64,000 bases of DNA from Deltaproteobacteria bacterium HGW-Deltaproteobacteria-13 (GTDB lineage Bacteria > Desulfobacterota > Syntrophia > Syntrophales > Smithellaceae): contig PHBJ01000004.1 in NCBI GenBank assembly GCA_002840555.1, forward strand, positions 62,001 to 126,000, given 5' to 3'. A program made the translations under genes and the position numbers. Below the pieces are notes generated by a model. It made no database searches and was not told the origin of the DNA. It worked only from the letters and a program-made list of their open reading frames with translations. Positions within the stretch are counted from its first letter, which is position 1. Each line of letters begins with the position of its first letter. This document shows, in pieces, positions 7,335 to 17,500 of the stretch.

Positions 7335-8120
7335 TTACTGCGCCGAGAATCCGCCATCCACGGGGAAAATGCCGCCGGTAATGTAATTGGAAGCCTTGGA
7401 TGCCAGAAAGACGGCCAATCCCTTTACATCGTCCTCTTCACCATACATCTTGAGCGGAATCGCGCTCACGGTCAGATCAAGAATCGGTTTCATTTCCGGT
7501 TTGAACAAATGGCCCATCATATCGGTTTTGAAGAATCCCGGAGCGATGCAATTGACGTAAATCTTGTAACGGGCAAGTTTGAGAGCCAGCGTCTTGGTCA
7601 ATCCTTCCACGGCAAACTTGGAAGGATTGTACGCAACAGCCGGATGCTCTTCTTCATTGGAGCCGCGCGATCCGTAAATGGAGGAAACATTGATTATCTT
7701 GCCGCCGCCTTTTTCTTTCATGATGCGGGCGACCTGCTGGGATAGAATCCAGACACCCTTGACATTGACGTCGAATATTTTTTCCCACTTATCAAGCGGG
7801 AATTCCAGTGTGGGAGCTCCCCAAGTGAGTCCGGCATTATTGACCAGGATGTCAATGGTGCCGAACTTATCCATGGCGGCTTTGACCAGATTGTCGATAT
7901 CTTCCTTTTTGGCCAGATCGCATTTTACCGCCAAAGCCTTAACGCTGAATTTTTCCAGTTCCTGCACTTCTTTTTCCAGGTTTTCCAGCTTGCGCGAAGC
8001 GATCACAACATTAGCCCCCGCTTCAGCCAGGCCTGTTGCCATAAATTTGCCGATGCCTCTGCCGCCGCCGGTGACGATGGCAACCTTACCTTTTAAATCA
8101 AACAAATCTTTTAAATGCAT
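7335..8120 (-). CDS. SDR family NAD(P)-dependent oxidoreductase
   Basis: A 261-residue classical short-chain dehydrogenase/reductase. It has the Rossmann motif TGGGRGIG near residue 18, NNAG near residue 93, the catalytic Ser in INVSSIYG, the YNPSK catalytic Tyr/Lys pair near residue 170 and the usual C-terminal ITGGIFPVDGG. The SRKLENL sequence after the second strand suggests NADP rather than NAD. Closest in style to FabG-like 3-oxoacyl reductases and gluconate-5-dehydrogenase-like enzymes; the substrate is not evident. An AAGGAG-type site precedes the ATG. Single gene. Confidence 0.9.
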   Translation of the reverse strand: MHLKDLFDLKGKVAIVTGGGRGIGKFMATGLAEAGANVVIASRKLENLEKEVQELEKFSVKALAVKCDLAKKEDIDNLVKAAMDKFGTIDILVNNAGLTWGAPTLEFPLDKWEKIFDVNVKGVWILSQQVARIMKEKGGGKIINVSSIYGSRGSNEEEHPAVAYNPSKFAVEGLTKTLALKLARYKIYVNCIAPGFFKTDMMGHLFKPEMKPILDLTVSAIPLKMYGEEDDVKGLAVFLASKASNYITGGIFPVDGGFSAQ

Positions 8121-8339
8121 TTCAAACTCCTTATGTCATGTAGTTATTCTTTAAATTTAAACTCTTGCTTACGCACGGGTTTCACTTTCAGCGCGGCTTG
8201 TTTTCAATATATTTTTAGATTTGATAAGAACTTCTTTTTTCATGGCGAGTCTATGAAGAATGATTCTGTGTCTCAAAGAAATATTTATCAAAAAACATAA
8301 GGGAGAGTGCTAATGGCGGCAGGGTTCTCCCTCCGGGCC

Positions 8340-8612
8340 TTATTCGTTAGTATTATTATAAGGACCGGTCGGCACGACCAAGCGGATGTGCCTTCTGGCA
8401 AGCATTAAAACGGGTGTGCTCCAATCGCGTCCCGATCCATCAAGCGCGTTCAGTTCGGCGTTCACGAGAATGAGAAATTCCTGATCCTGACGGTTCAGGT
8501 AGTCGGAAAGACGGCTGCGATAACCCTCCTGGGGCAACGTGATGTTACCCTCCACTCTGTAACGGTCAGTCTCGACCACCACCCTTTCATGTCTCACTTC
8601 TACGACGGCCAT
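8340..8612 (-). CDS. Small conserved protein, DUF6812-like
   Basis: A 90-residue protein with no signal or membrane segment. The core VETDRYRVEGNITLP, then GYRSRLSDYLNRQDQEFL, resembles the small DUF6812 family found in delta-proteobacteria and Nitrospirota. It reads as a beta-rich domain with a conserved R-L-S-D-Y-L-N helix. Function is unknown. It is isolated, between the SDR gene and tRNA-Val. Confidence 0.55.
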   Translation of the reverse strand: MAVVEVRHERVVVETDRYRVEGNITLPQEGYRSRLSDYLNRQDQEFLILVNAELNALDGSGRDWSTPVLMLARRHIRLVVPTGPYNNTNE

Positions 8613-8796
8613 TAGAAACGACTCCCAAAAGAAACCATGGAGCCAGCCTTGATCAATACGAAAAAGACCTCGCGCGTGATAAGATATTGATTATTCATTA
8701 TTTAATTATAAAAAATTAGGGCTGGTATGTCAATGAAATATTTGCGGCAACTTATGAATTACGTATTGCTGGTTGATGTATCCCTGATGAATAAAC

Positions 8797-8832
8797 AAAA
8801 GGGGCGCGGCACAATCCGCAGCCCCTTTATTT
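8797..8832 (-). terminator. Rho-independent terminator after tRNA-Val
   Basis: GGGGC (8801-8805), extended by the preceding A-run, pairs with GCCCCTTT (8821-8828). Read on the minus strand the hairpin is followed by TTTTGTTTATT. It lies six bases beyond the tRNA 3' end. The T-rich flank on the plus side makes it potentially bidirectional. Confidence 0.7.
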
Positions 8833-8837
8833 TTCAT

Positions 8838-8912
8838 TGGTAGGCGGTACTGGGATTGAACCAGTGACTTCTACCGTGTGAAGGTAGCACTCTCCCGCTG
8901 AGTTAACCGCCC
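8838..8912 (-). tRNA. tRNA-Val (CAC anticodon)
   Basis: The minus strand folds as a cloverleaf. The acceptor GGGCGGT pairs with ACCGCCT, and the CCA end is encoded. The anticodon stem CTACC/GGTAG encloses loop TTCACAC with anticodon CAC. The T-arm carries GGTTCAATCC. The total is 75 bases including CCA. Confidence 0.95.
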
Positions 8913-8923
8913 AAGTGAGTTGT

Positions 8924-8952
8924 GCTATAACTTAAAGTATTTTCTATTTCAA
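8924..8952 (-). promoter_or_regulatory. Promoter of tRNA-Val
   Basis: On the minus strand TTGAAA (8952-8947) and TATAGC (8929-8924) are separated by 17 bases and end 12 bases before the mature tRNA 5' end, as expected for a sigma-70 promoter. Confidence 0.55.
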
Positions 8953-9112
8953 GTAAAAAAGTTCTTATAATCCTTTGCGTCTATCAGGTATTGTACATTG
9001 TTCCAATCAGCCTCTTACAATGAGCACGTGAATATTTTTGTCATTATGGATAACCCCATAGGAAACAATGCCCAGAACTGTGGCCGATAAGGCGCTCCTT
9101 CCATGGGAGCCC

Positions 9113-9135
9113 ATAGGGGACGGGCTGTCCCCTAT
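9113..9135. repeat. Short perfect hairpin
   Basis: ATAGGGGAC (9113-9121) and GTCCCCTAT (9127-9135) with a 5-base loop, just beyond the stop of the small exported protein gene. There is no T-run on either side, so it is a dispersed palindromic unit or a transcript-stabilising 3' hairpin rather than a standard terminator. Confidence 0.4.
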
Positions 9136-9162
9136 AGATGCCTTCGTCTTACTTCTTGCGAA

Positions 9163-9585
9163 TTACTTTTTACGCGTCATGGTGCCAACTGCCACGACAC
9201 TATCTGTGGCAGTTGAATGACGATATATTATGTTGATTTTGTCGTTGCTGATCTGACCTTCCAAAAAACCATCTTCATCTGCCTGATATAAACTCTTGTT
9301 GTCCATGGCAATTACTGCAACGAATTTTTCCGTGGCTCGCGGCGATTTGAATATCCCGTGCAAAACCCTTCCCTGCTGTTTGGTTACAATCCACTCGGCT
9401 TTGATGGTGCTGAATTCTCCTCTGTGGTGGGTCTTTGCTCCGTGAGCAGCACTCTTGAGAATGACACCCCCTTCAGACTGTACTGTCCATGTTCCTACCA
9501 GATTGGGAATGCCGTATTCTGCAAAGCAGATCGCCGTTCCCAGTAAAAATGCCAGCATAGTAAAACCGATCACAATCTTTTTCAT
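9163..9585 (-). CDS. Small exported protein, unknown function
   Basis: A 140-residue protein with a clear signal peptide (KK then a hydrophobic core to residue 22, cleavage about at CFA-EYG). The mature part starts GIPNLVGTWTVQSEGGV and shows alternating short beta strands (AEWIVTKQQGRVLHGIFKS; FVAVIAMDNKSLY; EGQISNDKINIIYRH; AVGTMTRK), the pattern of a small lipocalin-like or immunoglobulin-like beta barrel. I do not recognise a named family. It has its own AGGAGA site and is the last gene of a minus-strand run of exported proteins. Confidence 0.7.
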   Translation of the reverse strand: MKKIVIGFTMLAFLLGTAICFAEYGIPNLVGTWTVQSEGGVILKSAAHGAKTHHRGEFSTIKAEWIVTKQQGRVLHGIFKSPRATEKFVAVIAMDNKSLYQADEDGFLEGQISNDKINIIYRHSTATDSVVAVGTMTRKK

Positions 9586-9620
9586 ATAAAGTCTCCTTTC
9601 CCCGAGAAATTTACGTTAAG

Positions 9621-11414
9621 TTAATTGAGTATTCCTAAACTCTTCATCTTCGCCTTCATGGCCGGGCTCAATTGCTTGACAAGCTCCGCATTGTACGAAC
9701 CGGTCGGCATGGACTTTATAGTCGGATCATTCGTTGGATTCCACCTGGCAGTCGTATCCCAGGTTTCGACGATCTGTGCCGCCGCTATGGCATATTTACG
9801 TGATGCCGCCGCCGGCGTTCCGTCCTGAACTGCCGGATCAATATCAGTCGCAACAATGGAAATTGAATAGTCGCTGTTGAGATAAATCGCAAAAGTACGG
9901 AACTGCTGGGGGAAATCCCGAAGCGACGGAGTTTCGATCTGCCAGAAACCTTTTTCCGGAGCGCCCGCAGGATCAGGGGAGATAAAGGCTTTCACGGTAC
10001 TTAAATGACGATGCCCCGAGAGCCAGGCGAGCAGATTCGGATGGCTTTGAAGTTCATCAATCAAACCTTGTAGGGTTACGGCATTTTGCGGATTGAGCCA
10101 CCAGCCCATTTCGGAATTAGGCGCCGTCACTTCGACGTTAATCGGTATATGCGCGGCGATTATCATGAGCTGGCCGGCGGAATCACCCTCAGCCAGTTCT
10201 TTTTTCAGCCAGGCCCAGCGTGCCTTGTCCAGAAAGCCATGCCCATGAATGTCGGCAGAGCCATCATCTTCTTTTTGGGTATCGTCGAGGACGATAACCT
10301 TGATTGGTATATTCGACTTCGGCACGAAGCTGTAACAGGCAAAGCCATTCGCGGCGTCGGTCAGGTTGAAACCATGACCGGCAGGATGGGAAGAGGTATT
10401 AAAAAATTCGTTCAACCACTCCGTCCTCAAAAGCGAACGCCTATCCGGATCGGCGGCAACCTTCGGCGCGCTGCTGAAATTTCCGACAGGTCCGGCCTTG
10501 ATAATGTCACCGTAGGGAGTCGAGCCGTCGAATACGCCCATATAGTAATCACGGTTATTGATTATAGCCGGGTTGGCGAGAATATCTCCCGTGGCGAAAA
10601 CTTCATCGCTGATGAAGGATTGCCGCAGGTCCTTGCGCAGGCTATAGTCCACGGGAATTGAGCCCATCCAGAAATGATCGTGGTTGCCTAGAGCCTGATA
10701 CCAGGGAATCGTCTTATCCAGCCCTGCCGCTTTGTAAGATTTCTGATAATCGATGGTGTCGTATCCCAGATGAGCGCCGGAGGAGGGCTCGATGACCTTG
10801 CCGTCAAGGACATCGATATACCACCTCAGTTCATTGTACTGAGTGGAGTTGCAGGTATCGCCCAGAGAGAGGCCGAAATCAAACGGATTTGCCTTATTGT
10901 CTTTATTGTGCAGGGCGTTTACCGTCTGAACCGCGGCGTCAAGGACATGCGTTGTAAACATCATAATCCCTGAATACAAAGATGCACCGACCGGCATTTT
11001 GGGATGCAGGCGTTGAAGATAAATCAACTGGTTGGGAGATTCTTTGTCGGTGATATGAATGTCTGATATCGTAAAAAAATTCAAAAGTTTTGTTTTTCTC
11101 GTGTCTGCCGGACTGTTATATCCAACCGGCATGATATCGAGCCGCTTGTCGTAGGGCAGCCCCGGGCCGTACGTCCAGTTTCCATAGCCGTATTGACTGT
11201 ATTTGGAAATTTCCCAAAGATTAATCGCAGTCGTTGGTGTCGGGTCGGGCTTGATGGTCCTCTGGAGGGTCGTTTGAACATCGGAAGCAATCGGATATTC
11301 TTCGGACTGACTTTCATTTCTGACGATTGATTTTGAACACGCCGATAAAGAGAAAATCAGTATTCCCGTGAAAAAAACTAAGCAGAACTTTTTGAACTCA
11401 TACGATGGTCTCAT
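9621..11414 (-). CDS. Lipoprotein metallophosphoesterase (TIGR03768-like)
   Basis: A 597-residue protein with a lipobox (LSAC, Cys at residue 26). Calcineurin-like metal motifs are FTISDIHITD near residue 94, LSLGDTCN near 183, ALGNHDHFW near 242, the histidine of AAHIPINVE and the final SGHRHLSTV. These supply the Asp, His and Asn ligands of a dinuclear metal centre. Length and layout fit the long bacterial metallophosphoesterase family TIGR03768. It is anchored on the outside of a membrane, most likely to hydrolyse phosphate esters. Its leader sequence (EFKKFCLVFF) is shared with two other genes of the cluster. Confidence 0.8.
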   Translation of the reverse strand: MRPSYEFKKFCLVFFTGILIFSLSACSKSIVRNESQSEEYPIASDVQTTLQRTIKPDPTPTTAINLWEISKYSQYGYGNWTYGPGLPYDKRLDIMPVGYNSPADTRKTKLLNFFTISDIHITDKESPNQLIYLQRLHPKMPVGASLYSGIMMFTTHVLDAAVQTVNALHNKDNKANPFDFGLSLGDTCNSTQYNELRWYIDVLDGKVIEPSSGAHLGYDTIDYQKSYKAAGLDKTIPWYQALGNHDHFWMGSIPVDYSLRKDLRQSFISDEVFATGDILANPAIINNRDYYMGVFDGSTPYGDIIKAGPVGNFSSAPKVAADPDRRSLLRTEWLNEFFNTSSHPAGHGFNLTDAANGFACYSFVPKSNIPIKVIVLDDTQKEDDGSADIHGHGFLDKARWAWLKKELAEGDSAGQLMIIAAHIPINVEVTAPNSEMGWWLNPQNAVTLQGLIDELQSHPNLLAWLSGHRHLSTVKAFISPDPAGAPEKGFWQIETPSLRDFPQQFRTFAIYLNSDYSISIVATDIDPAVQDGTPAAASRKYAIAAAQIVETWDTTARWNPTNDPTIKSMPTGSYNAELVKQLSPAMKAKMKSLGILN

Positions 11415-11520
11415 AAAACTCCTCCTTTTACTATATGCTTAAATGTTTATTATCTTCGCTTTTCTATCAATTAATCAAAAATCGTTACCTATTTTACTCC
11501 TAAGTGGTGCGCATTGAGAA

Positions 11521-12972
11521 TCAGAATTGAGGAGCCGCGGCCGGCAGGGCCGTAGAATCGATTCCTTCGCACAGCGCGTTGTTCACGGTCAGATTTCCCT
11601 GGGCGTCCAGCTTCACCGTCCAGATCGTATCGTAGTCGCTATGCGGCCAAAAGAGCGCCGGGACCGGATCGCTGCCGCCATAGCTCTGAAGGAGATAAGT
11701 GATCAGCGGCGGATAGTGTTCATGCTCCCACGCCAGCAGCACAGTTTGATTGGAGAGATTGCCGCCGGTAAAAAGAAAGTCGCTGGTGGCTTTGGCTACA
11801 CCCGGATCGGTCGCCTGCCCGATATAGAAGCTCGATACCAGATAATAGGGCAGATTATTGGCGATGGCATAGGGCAGCACCGTTAATGAGGGCCTGACAT
11901 AGGAAACACTGAAGTCAGCGGCCAGGGTGAACGACTGCGCGGGGTCGATGGCATAAACCACGGTGGGACTGGGTTGACCCCGCAGAGCGCTGGGCAGAAA
12001 GTTGGGAAGGGACAGCGCGCGCCATTGCCCCGCACCGACAAAGTTGCCGTCTTCAAAACTGCTCGACGGATGCGCTTCCGCGTGCCGGATCAGGTAAACC
12101 GTTTGGTTGGTGTTGGCTCCCGCCGGAATTTTGACGCCGTTCACCCCATCGATCAGTGTGTAGCTGAAATAGTCCTGCTTCGTGCAAGCTGCGTTGACGA
12201 TCGGCGGCGGGGGCAGCACCGGGTAAGTGGCGGGCGGATTCAGTTTGCTGTCGAAGGCAGCCAGGCTGGCGAAACCCTTCGGTGTAATAGAGATCACATA
12301 GACATAATTTGTGCCCATGTAGGCAGCGGGAAGATTCAGGTTATACCCCCCGGCCGTTTTGATATTTGTCAGCAGGCCGCTGATGGTTTCCCAGGGCGCC
12401 GAGAAGACATAAAAGCCCGGCTGATTTGAGTTGATGATACGGGTTACCAGGGCAATATTGTTTTCGTGCGCGTCGTTGAAGGCCAGCCCCTGAGCGCCGG
12501 GGATGTATGGACTGGGCTCAACAACACCGACGGGCGCGTCCCCCGGCGCATACGCCGTATTGATCGGATAGCTGTTGGCGGTTGTATCTTGTATGGTGAT
12601 CTGGTTGAGAAGGGCAAACTGCTGAATGAACCCGATTGCCGCCATATCAGGATAATTGTTGGCGGTCTGCAAATGCGTCATAGGCGCGAGCGCGTAAATG
12701 CCGGTTACATTGTTTGTCCCCAGCAGATGCGTTTTCAGATACGTGGCCATGAGAAGCGAGCGTTGTAGTCCTTGACTGGTAAGGTTTGCCGTGTCGGGAT
12801 TGATGTCGCCGGGTGTCTGGTAAGCCAAATCCGGGCTTACCACAAAGATAAGATTGATGTTGTCGGCGGAAAGCGCAGCATTTATATTGGAACCGGAACT
12901 GCCTTCACATCCTGCAAACAGCGTCAGGACAAGAATCAGGAACAACGACCATACAAAGGAAATTCTTTTCAT
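11521..12972 (-). CDS. Lipoprotein with histidine-phosphatase-like domain(s)
   Basis: The start is taken at the second Met because GAGAGG is better spaced there. A lipobox FAGC is near residue 22. The second half carries the histidine phosphatase signature VYLIRHAEAHP near residue 295, with a later WEHEHYPPLITYLL block that can supply the second His. The first half resembles a second, decayed copy: LTSQGLQRSLLMATYLKTHL matches the LTxxGxxQA helix of the family, but RHG is replaced by VVSPDL. Likely exported phosphatase; substrate unknown. It lies between two metallophosphoesterase genes on the same strand. Confidence 0.7.
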   Translation of the reverse strand: MKRISFVWSLFLILVLTLFAGCEGSSGSNINAALSADNINLIFVVSPDLAYQTPGDINPDTANLTSQGLQRSLLMATYLKTHLLGTNNVTGIYALAPMTHLQTANNYPDMAAIGFIQQFALLNQITIQDTTANSYPINTAYAPGDAPVGVVEPSPYIPGAQGLAFNDAHENNIALVTRIINSNQPGFYVFSAPWETISGLLTNIKTAGGYNLNLPAAYMGTNYVYVISITPKGFASLAAFDSKLNPPATYPVLPPPPIVNAACTKQDYFSYTLIDGVNGVKIPAGANTNQTVYLIRHAEAHPSSSFEDGNFVGAGQWRALSLPNFLPSALRGQPSPTVVYAIDPAQSFTLAADFSVSYVRPSLTVLPYAIANNLPYYLVSSFYIGQATDPGVAKATSDFLFTGGNLSNQTVLLAWEHEHYPPLITYLLQSYGGSDPVPALFWPHSDYDTIWTVKLDAQGNLTVNNALCEGIDSTALPAAAPQF

Positions 12973-12999
12973 GTTCATAATCCTCTCTTTTTGTGAACA

Positions 13000-14454
13000 T
13001 TAATGGGAGTTCACGCAATCGATTAAGCCTTGTTCGTCCATATGGCCTATGCCGCACCGGTAAACCGGCCAGGTCTTATCGGTAATAGGATTAAAAGTCC
13101 CGGTGACGGGAATCGTGTAATTATGTCCGGAAAAATAGTGCTCTCTGTAAAGCTGTTGTTTTGCATTGTCCGTGGCGAGCTCCGGATAAAGTTGCCACAG
13201 AGAATCGTTCAGAAAACCATGCAGGAGATACGCCGTCGAAAAGGTATAATAGATGTTAAACTGTTCGGGGTTAGCAGCGAGGTCATAGTTCAGGGATGTG
13301 TAGTCGGTCGCTTTGAAAGTATCGCCGGAAATCGTGAAGATCTTAAATGCGGGGTTGTTGCCAAAGTACGGAGCTATGCCTGGCGTTGTGACAGCCGGAA
13401 GACCGCGTGACACGATACGGTATTCGTCCATATGCGTATGCGCGGTAAACATCTGGGTGATAAGGCCCGGATACCCTGAAAGTATGTCCAGAAAATGTTT
13501 TTGATAGTCCTGGTTCCACATCATGACGGCGGATGTAATGTGACCGTTGGCATCGACATTCTGGGCGGTTGAATATTTATCCGCTCCGGGAGGTATATGC
13601 ATTAAGAGCCACACTTTTTTGCCGGCAGCCTGGGCTTGAGCGAGTTGTGAATCAAACCAGGCAAGCTCAGCGTCTGCGGCGCTCTTTAAGGCATCACCAA
13701 AATCATAGTTAAACATGACCGTATTGAGTCCTATCACCATCAAATTTGTTCCGGGCATGTTTGCGGAATAATATCCCCCTGTCGTGAAGGTATTCAGAAA
13801 TGTCTGATGATCCGCAATGCCGTTCAAAAAATTTGTGTAATAAAGTTCCGCCGTATTGGAAAGAAAATCGGGCTCCGGCAGAGCGCCTATGTATGAATCG
13901 GCATTGCCAACGACGAACATGACGGGAATATCTCCGACGGTCGATCTCACCTGCTCCATAAAAAAGGTAACTGTCTTGTCGGCAAAGGTCTTCATGGCGG
14001 CAACGGCAACAACGTCGGCTAAAATGTCTGCATCGTCCGGAACCGGCACGCCGAGGTTCCCGTAATACAGTTCAAAAAAAGTTTTCGGAAAGTTATGCCC
14101 GATAATGTCGCCGGTAAAAATGATAAACGGACTCACTCCCAGGTTCCACTTGATGCCCGAGAGCGTCAGAGCAAGCAGGGGATAGTTGGTATCGGCGCCC
14201 CATACCGCGGGCGCTGTTATTTTCGATGTCTGAAAAATAACCGCCCACTGGCCGGCATCCGCCGCGACAAGCGCCGGGAAAAGAGACGGGTCATAAAAAG
14301 GATTAAAATGAACATCCGAAAAAACAACCACGGAAAAGTTATCGGTGGCAGTGTTTGTTCCGTTGCCGGTACCTTTGCATCCTGCTGAAGAGAAAATCAG
14401 CATGCTCATTAAAAAGACTACCCAGAACTTTTTGAATTCAAAAGATGTCTTCAT
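13000..14454 (-). CDS. Lipoprotein metallophosphoesterase (acid sphingomyelinase-like)
   Basis: About 484 residues. The start is set at the second ATG (AAGAAGG nine bases before); 14463 is the alternative. A lipobox SAGC lies near residue 26. The metallophosphoesterase series is VVVFSDVHFNPFYDP, IIFTGDIIGHNFP, FVVGNADSY (Asn of the usual GNHD motif kept, His replaced by Ala), LLMHIPPGADKY and FTAHTHMDEYRI. The overall arrangement, with the SDVHFNPFYDP opening and a C-terminal helical region, is that of acid-sphingomyelinase-like phosphodiesterases. The leader FEFKKFWVVFLMS resembles that of the 9621 and 14555 genes. Confidence 0.8.
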   Translation of the reverse strand: MKTSFEFKKFWVVFLMSMLIFSSAGCKGTGNGTNTATDNFSVVVFSDVHFNPFYDPSLFPALVAADAGQWAVIFQTSKITAPAVWGADTNYPLLALTLSGIKWNLGVSPFIIFTGDIIGHNFPKTFFELYYGNLGVPVPDDADILADVVAVAAMKTFADKTVTFFMEQVRSTVGDIPVMFVVGNADSYIGALPEPDFLSNTAELYYTNFLNGIADHQTFLNTFTTGGYYSANMPGTNLMVIGLNTVMFNYDFGDALKSAADAELAWFDSQLAQAQAAGKKVWLLMHIPPGADKYSTAQNVDANGHITSAVMMWNQDYQKHFLDILSGYPGLITQMFTAHTHMDEYRIVSRGLPAVTTPGIAPYFGNNPAFKIFTISGDTFKATDYTSLNYDLAANPEQFNIYYTFSTAYLLHGFLNDSLWQLYPELATDNAKQQLYREHYFSGHNYTIPVTGTFNPITDKTWPVYRCGIGHMDEQGLIDCVNSH

Positions 14455-14554
14455 GAAACGCATCCTTCTTTATTCTATCCATTAAATACCCTTTCTATTT
14501 GATGAGGCCGTTCCGGTACACACGATTGGTGATCAATGTCTTCAGCTCATCCTC

Positions 14555-17500
14555 TCAGTCGTCGTCGCCATCATGCCGGACCTTTGGCGCCCTGTTCTTG
14601 TCAAACAAGGCTGATAATTTGCTGACCCGGGGCTTAGGCATCTTTGCGTTTGGACCCCTGGCATCTTTCCAGAGGACCTCATTGAGGAGTCGGTACGGAG
14701 CAGCATCGGCAACTTTCCAGTTCATCTTGCTTGAGAGAACGGCCAGGCGCAGTCGGGGATCATTGGAAGCATACGACTCGATACTCGGATTTACTTCGCC
14801 AATGACGTCCCGCGGCGGCAGTATGGCAGTGTATGCCGCGCTGTTGTCCGGAGCCGTGTCCCAGCCACCCATGATGGGGTTGGAGAAGTGGTCGTACTGG
14901 CTCATGGGAGATAAGCCGAGCAGAAGCTCTATACTCTTCAACACGCTGTTCGTGTCGTAGAAACGAGAATCCACGGTCCCCCGTTTGATCCAGGGACTGA
15001 TCACCTGGCAGAAGGAACGATGGGTATCGACGTGATCGTTGCTGAACTGGGCGTCGTCTTCTATGACAAAGATCACGGTGCTTTTCCAAATGGGGCTATG
15101 GCTCACGGCTTGCACCAGCTCACCCACGGCATAGTCATTGTCGGCCATCATCGCCCTTGGAGAGCCATTTTTCGGATTTAGCCCCATGGTGTGATCCCGC
15201 ATGAAGCGCACCATCATGAAAGCCGGAACGCTGTTGCCCGTGGGGTCCTGCTTTAACATCTCCTGGAACTCCCGGTTCCACTCCGAGAAACGGCTTGGCT
15301 GCGCTTGTCCTTGCGCTTTTATGGGCGAATTCAGGGATGCGTAGCAGCCTGTGCTCGGATTCCCATTCGGGCACGGCAGTGTCCCTGTCGTAAGTCCCAG
15401 GTCTGCGGCCTGGAAACCGTACTTTACCCAGGCGTCGCTATCGGCATAGTTGAAGTCAAACTTGCGGTAGTCATAGTCGCTCAATCCCGCAACCTGACCG
15501 GGGGGAGTCGGAATGTGTCCGGGAGGCGAGAGATTGGGCTTATTCGGATAGTTGTCCGGTATCGATTGATAATTTTGCGGGTCCGATGGCGGCGGAGATG
15601 GCAACGTCTTTGCCGCGGCGCCCGACGACAGGAAGAAGCCGTAGTTGCGGTAGGTGAGCCCGGCCGCTTTGACGCCGTCCCAGATATATCCGCCCGGCGC
15701 TTCGGCAACATCCGGAATGGACGATGCGGGCTGGCAGGTGTTTGAAAGGCAGTTGTTATCCTGATCCCGGGCCGGGTAACCGCCTGTGACATAGCCGTTA
15801 ACCTGTCCCTCGAAAGAATAATTGATTTCATACGTGGCCAGGGCCATCTGGTATATATAAGGGATGCTTTTAATGGTGAAAGCATTGGCCACACTTTGAG
15901 TGCACCATACCCAGCCTTCACCGCTCACCGGGGCATTGTTGTAAAAATTGTCCAGAAGGATGAAGCGCTCCGCCAGAGCGTGCTGGTTCGGGGTAATCTC
16001 CCGCCCGTAGATGGTCAGAGAGGGGTCCCCGTTACCCCGGGGCAGGTCGCCGAGAACCTGATCGTAGCCGCGGTTTTCCTTGATGATGTAAATCACATGC
16101 TTAATCTTGCCCGATTTGATGCCGATTCCGGCCAGCATTCTATCGGCAGAACTCCCCATTGCCGGCGTGTTCTGGTTGTTCAGGATCACTTGAGCCGTCG
16201 ATGCAGCAAGAGAGGGCAAAGCCCGAGTCAGGTCAATTCGGGAGACGTTCCCCGGAATGGAATTCAGAACATAGCCGGGACCCGGAGCCGCCACCCATGC
16301 CGGGACGGGAGTGGCGTTAGTGTTGAATAACAGAACGTCGGGATTGAGATAGTCAAGCTGGGGATTGGGGTTCATGGCCCTGGTTCCCCAACCGTTTACG
16401 ACCAGCAGCGCCTTGCCATCCGGAGTGGCGGCAAGGGCCGTGGGGTACCATCCCACCGGAATGTAGCCGTTCAACTGGTTTGTCCCCGCATCGATGACGC
16501 CGACCGCGTTGAAGTCGCCAAGCGATGCATACAAGGTCTTCTCGTCAGGAGAGAGTGCGAGGCCTGAAGGGGATACGCCGGGGAGACTGCTGACATTGGC
16601 CGGCCGCAGCAGCACTGTGGCTGTAACATTAAGCTGATCATTGACCACGTTAACCACCGATATTGTATCGCTCCCGGCATTGGCTATATACAAAAGGGTC
16701 TGTGCTTTATTGAGAAGCAGAGCCGAAGGATGCGTGAGGTTCGGGATTGTTGCGACCAGCGATATGTTGGCCGGGTCGGTCGTATTCAGGACATAGACGC
16801 AGCCGTCCCGCTGGCTGGCCACGTAGGCTCTGCTTGCATCCGATTTTGCGACTACAGCATACGGGAAAGAGGGCGTATTCGTGTTTGCCGCGTCGTTGAA
16901 TGGGTAGAATCCAAGCCTTTTGCTGTCGCTTACACGATAGATTGAGAGCGTGGATGCCTGTTGATAGTTGGCCAGCAGATTGACGGAAAAGTAATTTGCC
17001 ATAAAGATGTATCCGCTGGCAAAGGCAATGCCCGCCGGCTGATCAAGAGGCAAGTAAGAGAGAATACTAACCGGCGAAGGCTTGCCGGGGATGGTGCCTG
17101 TCGGCGTCTGCTGGGTGAGGGTTCCATCGGCGGCCAGTGTAAGCACGGCAACGGTGCCGTACGCTCCCTGGGCCGCATAGAGCGTGTAGGTGTTGTTATG
17201 CGGTGTCGGATCGAATGCGAGTCCATAAAAGAGCCCGCCGTTCGGTATGCTTGGATCGTCCGCGGGAAAGGAAAGCGAGCTTACGACTGCGCCGTCACTA
17301 ACCCTCAATGTGCTCAGGCGCACATCCAGGCAACTGGACGTTGTGACGGCGTACCTGCCATCGGGGCTGATGACTATGTTCAATGGCATAACCCCGACCG
17401 GACCACTGGTTGTGCCCGCCGGCGTAATCCTCCGGCCGTTAACCAGAATGTTGGAGGCCGATGGAGCGTTAGAACTGGAACTGCATCCGACGAAATAGAC

